Part shown: positions 1-8,588 of the stretch, one piece after another
How positions within the stretch are numbered: position 1 is the stretch's first letter
Layout of the letters: each line of letters starts with the position of its first letter
Made by a program: the position numbers and the translations under genes
Notes under the pieces: generated by a model
What the model was told of the DNA's origin: nothing
The model's database searches: none
The model's input: only the letters and a program-made list of their open reading frames with translations
Origin: Marinobacter xestospongiae
Lineage (GTDB): Bacteria > Pseudomonadota > Gammaproteobacteria > Pseudomonadales > Oleiphilaceae
DNA: 64,000 bases
Reading direction: 5' to 3'
NCBI RefSeq assembly: GCF_023156385.1
Contig: NZ_JAKZAK010000029.1
Location: 1-64,000 of the forward strand

Positions 1-335
1 GTCAGTTGTCGGTATCCCATCACTGCTTCACTTTGGTCGGTAAAGCGAATGAGGGTACCGGCAGCGACCCTCCTTCCTCTACCTCGTTATCTCAAAGTGC
101 TGCGGTTATTGTCTGACATCAGGACGTTAACGACTCTTTTTAGTGCCCAAGGCAAAGGTTTGGACTGGTCTTCATCTTTGGCATGGATTAGGGGCGCCTT
201 CAATTCTCAAGCTCAACTGACTGAGGCGCGCCGGCTTTTTATGTGCGCATTACCCGAGCGAAACGGGGGTGCACTTCATCGATTCTGCTGGATGATCCTC
301 GCGCTTCGTAAAGGAGCCAAAACAACGTTAAACTA

Positions 336-489
336 ATTCCCAATTGCAAACAGGCATGGTTCAGAGCTTTGACAACCAAATCGGCTTTGGGGCTGGATTA
401 CATCGCCCAACCAACAACGCGCCGGGCATACAAATCCATTTCGACAGCCGGATAGCTCCACCGCTGGCCGCTCCAGAATAGAGTAAGGA
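336..489 (-). pseudogene. IS3-family transposase (OrfB) remnant
   Basis: Reading the minus strand in one frame gives WSGQRWSYPAVEMDLYARR, then VVGWAM, a TAA stop at 398-400, then SSPKADLVVKALNHACLQLG. This is the recognisable rve integrase-core segment of IS3-group OrfB transposases (family knowledge: the usual form is close to YLAVVLDLYARRVVGWAMS). The frame is interrupted by the stop and the flanks lose similarity on both sides, so it is a decayed fragment rather than an active element. No OrfA, no terminal inverted repeats and no second copy are visible. It marks the downstream edge of the catabolic block and suggests past insertion there. Confidence 0.72.
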
Positions 490-621
490 TCAGGTCGTAG
501 TCGGACGATTTCCATGCCTGTCCTCTCAGAACCGGGTCAGCGCATTCCCAACCAGTTCTACGGCGCCGATGTGAAAGACCCAGACGGCAAGAAACTGGCG
601 TTTCTCCACTTCGGCCAATCC

Positions 622-647
622 AAAAAAGCCTCGAACAGGCGAGGCTT
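622..647 (-). terminator. rho-independent terminator of the catabolic operon
   Basis: AAGCCTCG (626-633) pairs perfectly with CGAGGCTT (640-647) around a six-base loop. Read on the minus strand, the stem is followed by a run of six U (622-627). It lies 48 bases downstream of the aldehyde dehydrogenase stop and closes the long minus-strand gene string. Confidence 0.85.
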
Positions 648-694
648 GAAGGGGAACACAGGCTTGCAGATCGGCCCGTCGGCGGCCGACTGTC

Positions 695-2161
695 CTACTC
701 CTTGATGGCGATACCAATATTCTTGGTCTGCACGTAGTTAAAAAGAGCTTCGCGACCTTTTTCGCGACCGTAGCCGGATTTGCCGTAACCTCCAAACGGC
801 GTTTCAACACCGCCGGCATACCATTCGTTGACGAAAATCTGACCGGCTCTCATGTCCCTGGCAACTCGCATGGCTTTATGCACATTGGCGGAGTATACCC
901 CACCTACCAGGCCGTAATCGGTGCCGTTGGCGATGGCCAGTGCCTCAGCCTCAGTGCGGAACTTTAGAACCGCTACCACCGGACCAAAGACCTCATCCCG
1001 GGCAATTTCCATTTCGGGAGTGACCTCGGCCACCACCGTGGGTGCCAGAAAATAACCGTTGCCTTCCAGGCGCTGACCACCCGCGGCAATTATGGCGCCG
1101 GCCTCCCGGGCCCTGCCACACATGGCTTCCGCCTTGTCCCGCTGCTGCCGGGAAATCATCGCACCCATGTTGCGCCCGAACTCCGGAAACTGGCTGCCGG
1201 CCCCGACGGTCAGACTGTTCGCCATCTCCGCCACGCGACTGACCACCTGATCGTAGATCGATTCGTGCACGATCAGTCGCGACAGGGCGGAGCAAACCTG
1301 GCCGGCATTGAAGAAGATACCCCAGCGGACATCCTCTACCAGTGCGTCGATATCGGCATCCTCGAAAACTAGGGCAGCGGATTTGCCGCCCAGTTCCAGC
1401 ACGCAGGGCACCACGTTTCTGGCGGCCGCTTCGGCGATGGCGATGCCGGTGGGCACCGAACCGGTGAACACCAGCTGATTGATTTCCGCGTGCCCGGAGA
1501 GCGCTGCCCCAGCCTCCTTACCGTAGCCGCACAGAATGTTCAGGGCGCCGGCCGGCAGACCGACATGCTCGCCAGCCTCGGCGATGTACCGAACCGAAAG
1601 GGGGTCTAGCTCCGGCGTCTTCACGACGCAGGTATTGCCGGTAGCCAGGGCTGCCGATATCGAACGCGCGCTCATCTCCAGTGGGTAGTTCCATGGAATG
1701 ATGTGGGCGGTCACCCCGTAGGGCTCGTACACGGTGAAATCATAGTACTGGCCACCGAGGGGTATCGAACGCCCTTCCAAGGTTTCGGCCTGGTTTCCGT
1801 AGTACTCGAAATAACGTGCCGCGCTTTCAATTTCCAGCCTGGCCTCCCAAAGGGGCTTACCCGCATCCAGGCATAGGACACTAGCAATCTCGTCAATGTT
1901 ATCGAGCAGGTACTGACCCATACGCTGGACCAGCCGACCGCGTTCCACCGGCCGCAAATGTCGGAACTCGCCCTTTTGATGACAGCGTTTGGCCGCCTGG
2001 ACCGCTAGATCCACATCCTCCGCTGATGCGCACTCCTGCCTGGCAATTTCCTGATCGGTAGCGGGGTCCAGCACCGATATGGGGCTGGCGCTGCCGTTGA
2101 CCCAGGCACCGTTGACGAAATTCGGCCAGCGTTCGCGCGGCAAAGTGGATTGTTCAGTCAT
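695..2161 (-). CDS. NAD(P)-dependent aldehyde dehydrogenase (betaine/semialdehyde type)
   Basis: A full-length (488 aa) ALDH-superfamily enzyme that oxidises an aldehyde to its acid with NAD(P). Visible active-site features are PWNYP with Asn158, the cofactor-contacting Lys181, the base Glu256 in VLELGGK, and the nucleophile Cys290 in NAGQVC. Its ATG overlaps the last 8 bases of the Rieske oxygenase gene, so the two are almost certainly translated together. Rieske cleavage of a quaternary amine leaves an aldehyde (malic semialdehyde from carnitine, succinic semialdehyde from gamma-butyrobetaine, formaldehyde from demethylation), so this enzyme probably oxidises the product of its neighbour. 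The sequence alone does not fix the substrate; betaine-aldehyde and semialdehyde dehydrogenases look alike. Confidence 0.9.
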   Translation of the reverse strand: MTEQSTLPRERWPNFVNGAWVNGSASPISVLDPATDQEIARQECASAEDVDLAVQAAKRCHQKGEFRHLRPVERGRLVQRMGQYLLDNIDEIASVLCLDAGKPLWEARLEIESAARYFEYYGNQAETLEGRSIPLGGQYYDFTVYEPYGVTAHIIPWNYPLEMSARSISAALATGNTCVVKTPELDPLSVRYIAEAGEHVGLPAGALNILCGYGKEAGAALSGHAEINQLVFTGSVPTGIAIAEAAARNVVPCVLELGGKSAALVFEDADIDALVEDVRWGIFFNAGQVCSALSRLIVHESIYDQVVSRVAEMANSLTVGAGSQFPEFGRNMGAMISRQQRDKAEAMCGRAREAGAIIAAGGQRLEGNGYFLAPTVVAEVTPEMEIARDEVFGPVVAVLKFRTEAEALAIANGTDYGLVGGVYSANVHKAMRVARDMRAGQIFVNEWYAGGVETPFGGYGKSGYGREKGREALFNYVQTKNIGIAIKE

Positions 2162-3248
2162 CGAGAGCCTCCCGTACCCAGTTGTGAATGGTCATTAGTG
2201 AATGTTCAGACATCACGCCTTCGGCGGGATCGACCACCAAAGGACCACCTGTGTAACCGCGGCTTTTAAGGCCACGCTGAACCGACTCAACCAGCACCAG
2301 ATCTTCGGCGACGGTAGTGTCGAAATCCTGCTTGGCCAGTTGGCGAATCGCATCGGATTCTTCACCGCCTACTGTGTACCAGCCGCGATAGACCTTCACC
2401 TTGTCTACACCGGCGGGCACCCAGTGATAAGTGTTGAGCACATTACCCGGATAGACTTGGAAGGAGAATCCAGGCCACAGGAACCACGATTTATAGCGGG
2501 TGGCATAGGCGTTGGCCTCCGGATCAATCATATAAGTCATACTCTCGAGATTCTGACACTCGGTGGTGTGCTGCAGCGTATAGCCTACGTGCTTCACGTT
2601 GTAGGTTTCCGGCTTGATCACGCCGTCAACGAAGGTTTTGTGGTTGGCGCTGCAGTGGTAGCACTCGGAGTAGTTCTCCACCGACACCTTCCAGTTGCAG
2701 TCCTCTGAAATCTCAATGAACTCAAGCGGTTGCAGATCGTCGATTTGTGGCACGAATTCACGCAGCTCTTCACGCACGCCAGGGAAGACTTCATCCATGG
2801 GTTTGGCGTTGGGGTCGAGATTCACGAAAATGAAGCCGCAGAAAATTTCGGTGATAACCTGAGGTAAGCAGATCTTGCTTTTGTCAAACCCGTTGACCGA
2901 ATCCAAATTAGGGCCGTTACGCAGCTGGCCGGTCAGGTCATAGCCCCAGGTGTGGTAGGGGCAAACCAGCATACGGGTGTTACCCGACTCGTTTTGCACG
3001 ATTTCATGACCGCGGTGCTGACACACGTTGTAGAACGTGCGCACCTCGTCTTTGCGGTCGCGCACGCAAAACAGGCTTTCGCCGGCCACTTCCAGGCGGA
3101 AGTAATCCCCCTTGTTGGGGATCTGCGATACGTGCCCCGCGAACTGCCAAGTAGTCGCCAGCAGTGTCTGCCTCTCCTTCTCGTAAATGGCAGGATCGGT
3201 ATAGTACTTAGGTTCGAGAGCGTAGATTAAATTGTTGTGATCTCTCAT
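2154..3248 (-). CDS. Rieske-type quaternary-ammonium monooxygenase, oxygenase subunit (CntA/GbcA-like)
   Basis: The 364-aa protein has a Rieske 2Fe-2S site (CQH 76-78 and CPYH 96-99) and a mononuclear iron site in NYSECYHC, with His198, His203 and probably Asp316. Glu195 sits three residues before His198, the place of the bridging Glu described in carnitine monooxygenase CntA. The C-terminal LVESVQRGLKSRGY segment is, from memory, very close to CntA. Such enzymes split or demethylate trimethylammonium compounds with O2 and electrons from an FNR-type reductase; a candidate partner lies at 6642-7589. I chose the ATG at 3248; an ATG nine codons upstream (3275) is also possible. The BCCT transporter next door supports a betaine-like substrate. 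Carnitine, gamma-butyrobetaine, glycine betaine and proline betaine all remain possible. Confidence 0.88.
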   Translation of the reverse strand: MRDHNNLIYALEPKYYTDPAIYEKERQTLLATTWQFAGHVSQIPNKGDYFRLEVAGESLFCVRDRKDEVRTFYNVCQHRGHEIVQNESGNTRMLVCPYHTWGYDLTGQLRNGPNLDSVNGFDKSKICLPQVITEIFCGFIFVNLDPNAKPMDEVFPGVREELREFVPQIDDLQPLEFIEISEDCNWKVSVENYSECYHCSANHKTFVDGVIKPETYNVKHVGYTLQHTTECQNLESMTYMIDPEANAYATRYKSWFLWPGFSFQVYPGNVLNTYHWVPAGVDKVKVYRGWYTVGGEESDAIRQLAKQDFDTTVAEDLVLVESVQRGLKSRGYTGGPLVVDPAEGVMSEHSLMTIHNWVREALDD

Positions 3249-3731
3249 TGCTAATATCTCACTAAAAATAGGCACTTAAGTCATTACTAACGACGTTTTT
3301 GATCGCACGAATCGAACTGCATCCATGCACATTTCTGACGATACGCCAGGACTATCAATAAAAAAATTTATTTTTAGCTTACAAGTCATTTACTTTTATT
3401 GACCAGATGTTTCGGCGAGAGTAACGCGCCGGGTAGCCTGTGTTTTCTGCTATTGTCAGTCGACCAAGGGCCCTTTTGCAGGCAAGAAAACATGACGGCA
3501 GACCGTCAGCAGAACAAGCAACGCTGGGAGATGTGAGCGTGGCGGATTACCATGGCGGGGATTGGCCTTAATGACCTGACGAAAACTCGGCGAAAACGCA
3601 GCGGTCGGAGGAGGCGGTCAGGGGCACGGCGAACGTATACCGGAGGGGGGCTGTGAGCTGCTCTTTGAGCAGAAGTCGACCCCGGGGGGAGCTGCAAGCA
3701 CAGGCCCCGGGGTCGTTCGGTCGAAACGATC
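3249..3731 (-). promoter_or_regulatory. A+T-rich upstream region of the Rieske-ALDH pair
   Basis: No believable gene lies between the Rieske gene and the transporter. The part around 3355-3400 is strongly A+T-rich and carries AAAAAATTTA and ATTTACTTTTATTG (3388-3401), which resemble sequence in the LysR/CoA-transferase divergent promoter (12071-12103). I infer a separate promoter for the oxygenase and ALDH here. An inverted repeat, GACCCCGGGG (3678-3687) with CCCCGGGGTC (705-714 of the same kilobase, i.e. 3705-3714), lies just after the transporter stop and could attenuate or end transporter transcription, although no U-run follows it. Confidence 0.45.
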
Positions 3732-5408
3732 CTACTTGTTGCGCAGGTAGGCCGGCTCAGCCTTCTCATTGCCGGTTGACGAAATTGGCTCGTCTCTCAA
3801 GCCTTTGATCACCGAGTAACAGGCGATCAGCAGCACGATAGCAAACGGCAATCCAGTTGAGACGGTCATTGCCTGCAATGCGCTCATGCCACCACCAAGG
3901 ATCAGGGCAACCACAACCACGCCGGAGCTCATGCACCAGAAAATCTTCTGGGGTGTCGGAGTGTCCATCTTGCCGCCGGCAGCCATGGAATCTAGCACCA
4001 GCGCGCCGGAGTCAGCGGAGGTGATGAAGAAAATCACGATCAGCATCATGGTGATGAAGGAGGTGATTTCCGCCAATGGCAGGCGATCCAGCATCACGAA
4101 CAACTTCAGAGGCAGGTCCGCTTCCTTGAGCGCGTTGTAGCTTTCGTTGAAGTACATATCCAGGCCCAGACCACCAAATACACTGAACCACAGGATGCAT
4201 ACCGATGAGGGCAACAGCAGCACCGCAATCATGAACTCTCGAACCGTGCGTCCTCGGGAGATACGGGCGATGAACATGCCGACAAATGGGCTCCAGGCCA
4301 CCCACCAAGCCCAGTAGAAGGCGCTCCAGCCAGCTGCGAAGTTCTGGTCTTCACGACCAATTGGATTGGAAAGCTCTGGCAGGTAACGCAGGTAAGCCAT
4401 GAAAGAGTCGCTGATGCCAGCCAGAATCTGCAGTGTCGGCCCCACCGTCACAACGATTAGCAGCAGAATGGCCGCCAAGATCATATTGAACTCAGACAGC
4501 CTCTTAATGCCAGCCTTGATACCCAACAAGACCGAGACCAGGGCACCACCGGTGATCAATATGGCAATGATGATCTGTGCTAGGTCGCCGTCGGGGAGAC
4601 CAAACAGGTAGTTCAGACCGGACGCGGTTTGAGCGGAGCCGAACGACAGCGTGGGAGCAATGCCGAAAATAGTCGCCACAATCGCCATTACATCAATGAC
4701 ATGGCCCGGCCAACCCCAGATACGCTCGCCCAAAATCGGATAGAACATCGAGCGCATGGTCAACGGCAATCCTTTATTGAAGGCAAACAAAGCGAGGGCA
4801 AGAGCCATGAAGGCGTAAATACCCCAGGCATGAAGTGCCCAGTGGTAAGCCGAGGCCGCCATACCGACACTGCCGGCGGATTCCTGATCTCCAGCGGTTC
4901 CAGCCAGCGGACTCCAGTCCGTCCGCACCCCATTATCGCCCACCACGGCGCCGTTGTAGGAGTCAAGTGCGTGGGTCAGAGGTTCAGAAACACCGAAGAA
5001 GATGAGGCTTGTCCCCATGCCCGCTGCGAACAGCATAGAGAACCAACCGAGATACCCATAGTCCGGTTTGGCATCGGTTCCACCCAACCTGACGTTCCCC
5101 AGGCGGCTGAAGGCCACCAAAACGCAGATCACCAGAAAGATATTGGACACCATGATGAAGAAACTGCTCAGCTCTACCGTCAGCCAATCACGCATGGCGA
5201 CAAAAATCACTTCGGCAGCGTCCTGAAAAGCTATCGCGAAAAACGCGATAGAAAGAACGATAATGCCCGCGACAATGAATACTCGGTTGTGGACGTCAAA
5301 AAAGATCGGGCCAATGCGGGATTCTATGTTGTCTTGGCCCAATTCATAGTCGGTATCGATGCGGTTTGCCCGGCCTTCCGGCAAGATCACTTGCTCTTTA
5401 TCAGACAT
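3732..5408 (-). CDS. BCCT-family betaine/carnitine/choline transporter
   Basis: A 558-aa protein with about 12 hydrophobic segments and the BCCT signature around residues 361-377 (Trp-rich YWAWWVAWSPFVG), plus the glycine stretch GMGTSLIFFG near 130-139. Family members import trimethylammonium solutes by coupling to Na+ or by exchange. It sits between the racemase-like gene and the Rieske oxygenase, so it most likely brings the pathway substrate across the inner membrane rather than serving osmoprotection. No long C-terminal osmosensing tail like that of BetP is present. Substrate is inferred from context only. Confidence 0.92.
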   Translation of the reverse strand: MSDKEQVILPEGRANRIDTDYELGQDNIESRIGPIFFDVHNRVFIVAGIIVLSIAFFAIAFQDAAEVIFVAMRDWLTVELSSFFIMVSNIFLVICVLVAFSRLGNVRLGGTDAKPDYGYLGWFSMLFAAGMGTSLIFFGVSEPLTHALDSYNGAVVGDNGVRTDWSPLAGTAGDQESAGSVGMAASAYHWALHAWGIYAFMALALALFAFNKGLPLTMRSMFYPILGERIWGWPGHVIDVMAIVATIFGIAPTLSFGSAQTASGLNYLFGLPDGDLAQIIIAILITGGALVSVLLGIKAGIKRLSEFNMILAAILLLIVVTVGPTLQILAGISDSFMAYLRYLPELSNPIGREDQNFAAGWSAFYWAWWVAWSPFVGMFIARISRGRTVREFMIAVLLLPSSVCILWFSVFGGLGLDMYFNESYNALKEADLPLKLFVMLDRLPLAEITSFITMMLIVIFFITSADSGALVLDSMAAGGKMDTPTPQKIFWCMSSGVVVVALILGGGMSALQAMTVSTGLPFAIVLLIACYSVIKGLRDEPISSTGNEKAEPAYLRNK

Positions 5409-5510
5409 TGAAAATACTCCTTTATATTTGGAATTTTTCCCAATAACCGTGGCGCTCCTGTATACCAGCAGGTCGGCAACGACGGGTGCTTGTAGACTGG
5501 AGCGGAAAGA

Positions 5511-6617
5511 TCAGGAGAACGCGATTGCAGGCTCGCCTAGGACCGACAGGTCAGGGGCAACACCGAGTCCCGGTGCCTGGCTGACCGACGCAAAACCGTC
5601 CTTGACGAAGTAGGCTTCGCTGGACAACTTGGGGCCAACATAGTCCGCCAGATTGCAGACGTTCATGATGGCTGACCGGTCGGTGGCGCTGGCCAGATGC
5701 ATCAGCGCGCTGGTGGTGATGTCACTGCCCCAGGTGTCTTCAATCACCATCTTGGTGCCAAGTTCCAGGCACAGATCACGGGCTCTGCGGGTGGCACTGA
5801 TGCCACCGAATTTCGACAGTTTCAGCGCGGCCGCGTCCATGCAACCCAATTGGTGGCCATGAAGCAAGCTGTGAATGTCGTGCGCGCTCTCATCCAGCTT
5901 CATAGGTAACCCAGTGGCATGGCGCACCACGCTGCAGCTTTCAATAGTCGCGCAAGGCTGCTCCAGCATCACGTCCAGCGACGACAGCGCGCGACCGGCC
6001 CGAATGGCATCCAACTGACTAAAACCGCAGTTCCAGTCACCAAATACCAGCGGTCCATTGCCCACTGCGTTTCTTACTGCTTCCATGCGCCCAACGTCCC
6101 GACGCCAATCGTTATCGCTGCCGAGCTTAACCTGGAATTGACGTATACCTTCCCGGTAACCCTCTTCAGCAATCGCTGCCATCTTGTCGGGGTCGGTGCA
6201 GGTAATGGATTTATACAGCGGCAGCTTTTCGGTTTGCAGACCACCCAACAGACTATACAGCGGCAGGCCGGCGGCCTTGGCGGTCAGGTCCCAGAGCGCA
6301 ATGTCGATGGCTGATTTAGCGTACACATGCCCGATCAGGTGCCTGTCCAGCTTTTTCATCAAAGCTTCCGGGCCAATCGGGTCGGCACCGATCAGCACTT
6401 CGGCCATCTCGGAAATGGCGGGGATGACACCATCGGCGTATGCCGGCAGGTAATGGGGAATCGGACAAACCTCACCCCAGCCACTTATACCGGCATCCGT
6501 GTCGATTCTTAAGATGATAGAGGGCACCGACAGGCAGGTTTTGCCACCGGCCATGTAGTAGGGAACATGGCTAATGAGATCGATTTTCCAAATACTTATT
6601 TTTGTAATGCTGGTCAT
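5511..6617 (-). CDS. mandelate racemase/muconate-lactonizing enzyme family protein, candidate betaine epimerase (HpbD-like)
   Basis: This 368-aa enolase-superfamily enzyme has the metal ligands Asp194 (FGDWNC), Glu219 (MLEQPC) and Asp242 (KLDES). Candidate acid/base lysines are Lys164 (FQVKLG) and Lys266 or Lys269 (KLSKFGG). A lysine on each side of the pocket is the arrangement of 1,1-proton-transfer epimerases. In 4-hydroxyproline betaine 2-epimerase (HpbD) the gene neighbourhood also contains Rieske oxygenases and betaine transporters, so an onium-compound epimerase or racemase is the best guess. It starts 25 bases after the reductase stop. A cycloisomerase or dehydratase role cannot be excluded. 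Confidence 0.8.
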   Translation of the reverse strand: MTSITKISIWKIDLISHVPYYMAGGKTCLSVPSIILRIDTDAGISGWGEVCPIPHYLPAYADGVIPAISEMAEVLIGADPIGPEALMKKLDRHLIGHVYAKSAIDIALWDLTAKAAGLPLYSLLGGLQTEKLPLYKSITCTDPDKMAAIAEEGYREGIRQFQVKLGSDNDWRRDVGRMEAVRNAVGNGPLVFGDWNCGFSQLDAIRAGRALSSLDVMLEQPCATIESCSVVRHATGLPMKLDESAHDIHSLLHGHQLGCMDAAALKLSKFGGISATRRARDLCLELGTKMVIEDTWGSDITTSALMHLASATDRSAIMNVCNLADYVGPKLSSEAYFVKDGFASVSQAPGLGVAPDLSVLGEPAIAFS

Positions 6618-6641
6618 GATGTTTGTCCCTATGGGTTGAAC

Positions 6642-7589
6642 TTACATATCGAGTACCAAAACCTCAGATTTTGCACGTGACACACATACACACATGCAAT
6701 CGCCTTCGGCCCGTTCTTCGTCATCGAGCACGCTATCCCTATGGTCTATTTCGCCTTCCAGAACATCGGTAATACAGGAACCGCAAAGCCCCGAAGAGCA
6801 GCCATAGTGAACATCGAAGCCCTTGCTATTGAGCACCGAAAGAATGCTTTCGTCGGAAGGAATGGCGATGTGCTCGCCGGTTGAATTGATCACCACCGTG
6901 AAAGCGGTGTTGTCCACTTCTGCCGAAGAGATGGGAGCGGAGAATCGTTCAAAAAACACAATTCCACGTACCTGCTCGCCGCTGACATCCTGAAGGCGTT
7001 TGAGCAGCACTTCCGGGCCACAGATGTAGTAGTGGGTGTTCTCCGGGTAGCTCTGGACGAACGCCTGTAAGTCCAGATAGCCGTCAGTGTCATCACAGTG
7101 GAGTTGGTAATTCGCGCCCAGATCCAAGTCCTTGAATAACCCGTGAAAGGCTGCGTGCTCTTTGCTACGCACCAGGTAATAGACACGGAATTCACGGCCG
7201 GCTTTCTTTAGTTCGCTGGCCATAGCGTAGATTGGGGTCACGCCAATGCCACCGCCTATCAATACGACAGGCTGATCGTCACTCTGTAGCGGGAAGTTAT
7301 TGCGAGGACCGGCAATCTCAAGTTCCGCACCTTCCTGCAAATGGTGCATGGCCAGTGAGCCGCCGCGGCCGTTGTCTTCGCGTTTCACCGCGACGGAGAA
7401 CGATTTCCGGTCCTGCTGCCACTCCCAGACCGAATAGTTTCGAACCAGGTCGGGGCCCAGCACCACATCGACATGACATCCTGCATCGAACGCGTCGAAA
7501 ACGCCGTCTATGGCCTCAAAGGTGAAGCTGCTGATTTCATCGCTCAGATCGATTTTTTTTGTCAAACGGGAGCGAATTGTATTAGCCAT
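6642..7589 (-). CDS. FNR-type flavin/2Fe-2S oxidoreductase, Rieske partner reductase (CntB/GbcB-like)
   Basis: The 315-aa protein has a flavin-binding domain (RNYSVW 50-55), an NAD(P)-binding domain (IGGGIGVTP 111-119, YYICGPE 187-193) and a C-terminal plant-type ferredoxin domain with Cys264, Cys269, Cys272 and Cys302. This order (FNR, then ferredoxin) is that of class IA reductases that feed Rieske oxygenases such as CntB, GbcB and vanillate demethylase reductase. It moves electrons from NAD(P)H through flavin and 2Fe-2S to the oxygenase at 2154-3248. It is separated from the lyase gene by about 135 bases, which may hold its own promoter. Confidence 0.92.
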   Translation of the reverse strand: MANTIRSRLTKKIDLSDEISSFTFEAIDGVFDAFDAGCHVDVVLGPDLVRNYSVWEWQQDRKSFSVAVKREDNGRGGSLAMHHLQEGAELEIAGPRNNFPLQSDDQPVVLIGGGIGVTPIYAMASELKKAGREFRVYYLVRSKEHAAFHGLFKDLDLGANYQLHCDDTDGYLDLQAFVQSYPENTHYYICGPEVLLKRLQDVSGEQVRGIVFFERFSAPISSAEVDNTAFTVVINSTGEHIAIPSDESILSVLNSKGFDVHYGCSSGLCGSCITDVLEGEIDHRDSVLDDEERAEGDCMCVCVSRAKSEVLVLDM

Positions 7590-7724
7590 GATGTCGATCC
7601 TCTTACCTAACCAACGTTATGGATTACAGCCATCCTTCACCGATAAACCGGATGATTCTGCACCACTGGTTGCCACCCGAAGCGAGTGGCTTTATTTTTC
7701 GCCAGATATGTCTGGCTTTATGGC

Positions 7725-8588
7725 CTACGGCTTGTCCTGTTTTCCGGTTACCAGCGCCTGCCGGGCCAGTAGCCGCTCCGCCCGCAGGGCCACCGGCAGG
7801 TCAATCATCTTGCCGTCTACCGCTGCTACTCCAAGATGATCCCGCTTCGCCTGCTCGAAGGCAGCCACGATGCGCTGGGCCTGCGCCACGTCAGCAGCAT
7901 CCGGCGAGAACAGACGGTTAAGCACCTCGATCTGAGCCGGGTGAATGGCAAAGCCACCAACAATGCCCAAGGTCAGCGAACGGCTGACGCTGGCCTCAAA
8001 AGCATCAATATCGCGAAACTCGGCTATGCTGCCGACGTAACCGAGCAGCTCAATGCCCGCAGCCTTACATGCGATGTTCACCTGCATGGTGGGTACCAGC
8101 AGGCTGTCCCAGCAGGGAGTCATGCCCATATCGAACGACAGGTCTTCGGTACCGATGCTCAGTGCCAGCAGACGGGCATCGGCAGAAGCGATTTCCGGCG
8201 CGTTGAGCAGACCGGCCGGGCTTTCTACCAGCCCGATAATGCCGATCTCTGTGTCGGCCAGTGTCGCAGCGACATGCTGCACTTGTTTGGCAGATTCCAC
8301 CTTCGGCAAGACCAACAGGTCGCAGCCAGCATCGATTACGGCTGGCAGGTCCAGTGCCAGCAGCTCATCGGGCGCGTTGACCCGCACCGCGGACTGCTTG
8401 CCGGCCGCGCGTATCCGCTCGCAGTGGCCTGCGAGAGCCTGACGGGCCTCCGGTTTACTGCTCGCCGGCACTGCATCTTCCAGATCGAGCACGATGACAT
8501 CTGCGGCACCGACGACAGCTTTGGAAACCAGCTTGTCGTTTTGGCCTGGCACGTACAGAAGTGAGCGCATGATTCCTGGGGTTTTCAT
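7725..8588 (-). CDS. HpcH/HpaI/CitE-family acyl-CoA lyase, candidate citramalyl-CoA lyase
   Basis: This 287-aa CitE-like TIM-barrel lyase shows RSLLYVPG, the metal-site LDLEDAV, RVNAP, PKVES and GLVESPAGLLN. Members cleave 3-hydroxyacyl-CoAs to acetyl-CoA and a keto acid. Its ATG overlaps the stop of the MmgE/PrpD gene, and it is the last of four linked genes that also encode a CoA-transferase and an HTD2-type hydratase. That combination corresponds to itaconate catabolism (Ict, Ich, Ccl; in Pseudomonas aeruginosa the PA0878-PA0883 cluster), where this step cleaves (S)-citramalyl-CoA to acetyl-CoA and pyruvate. A malyl- or methylmalyl-CoA lyase is the main alternative. Confidence 0.85.
   Translation of the reverse strand: MKTPGIMRSLLYVPGQNDKLVSKAVVGAADVIVLDLEDAVPASSKPEARQALAGHCERIRAAGKQSAVRVNAPDELLALDLPAVIDAGCDLLVLPKVESAKQVQHVAATLADTEIGIIGLVESPAGLLNAPEIASADARLLALSIGTEDLSFDMGMTPCWDSLLVPTMQVNIACKAAGIELLGYVGSIAEFRDIDAFEASVSRSLTLGIVGGFAIHPAQIEVLNRLFSPDAADVAQAQRIVAAFEQAKRDHLGVAAVDGKMIDLPVALRAERLLARQALVTGKQDKP

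Larger units (their letters stand above)
1..694. other. gene-poor left edge with decayed IS sequence
   Basis: Apart from the transposase remnant (336-489) and the terminator (622-647) I see no believable gene. An open frame at 49-336 has no recognisable protein features and is probably chance. The minus strand near 1-50 reads LIRFTDQSEAVMGYRQL, which may be another transposase-like scrap, but I could not place it. Confidence 0.5.

Noticed and set aside
49-336. 95-aa frame at the left edge
   Set aside because: No domain, no good ribosome-binding site, and it lies beside decayed transposase sequence.
2154-3248. Aromatic-ring-hydroxylating dioxygenase
   Set aside because: No small beta subunit gene; the iron-site spacing with Glu195, the BCCT transporter and the C-terminal motif point to the quaternary-ammonium group.
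3678-3714. Terminator for the BCCT gene
   Set aside because: The 10-bp stem is perfect but no U-run follows on the minus strand; kept only as a remark in the intergenic entry.
4629-5411. 260-aa plus-strand frame over the BCCT gene
   Set aside because: Antisense to a clear membrane transporter; the composition is that of a shadow frame.
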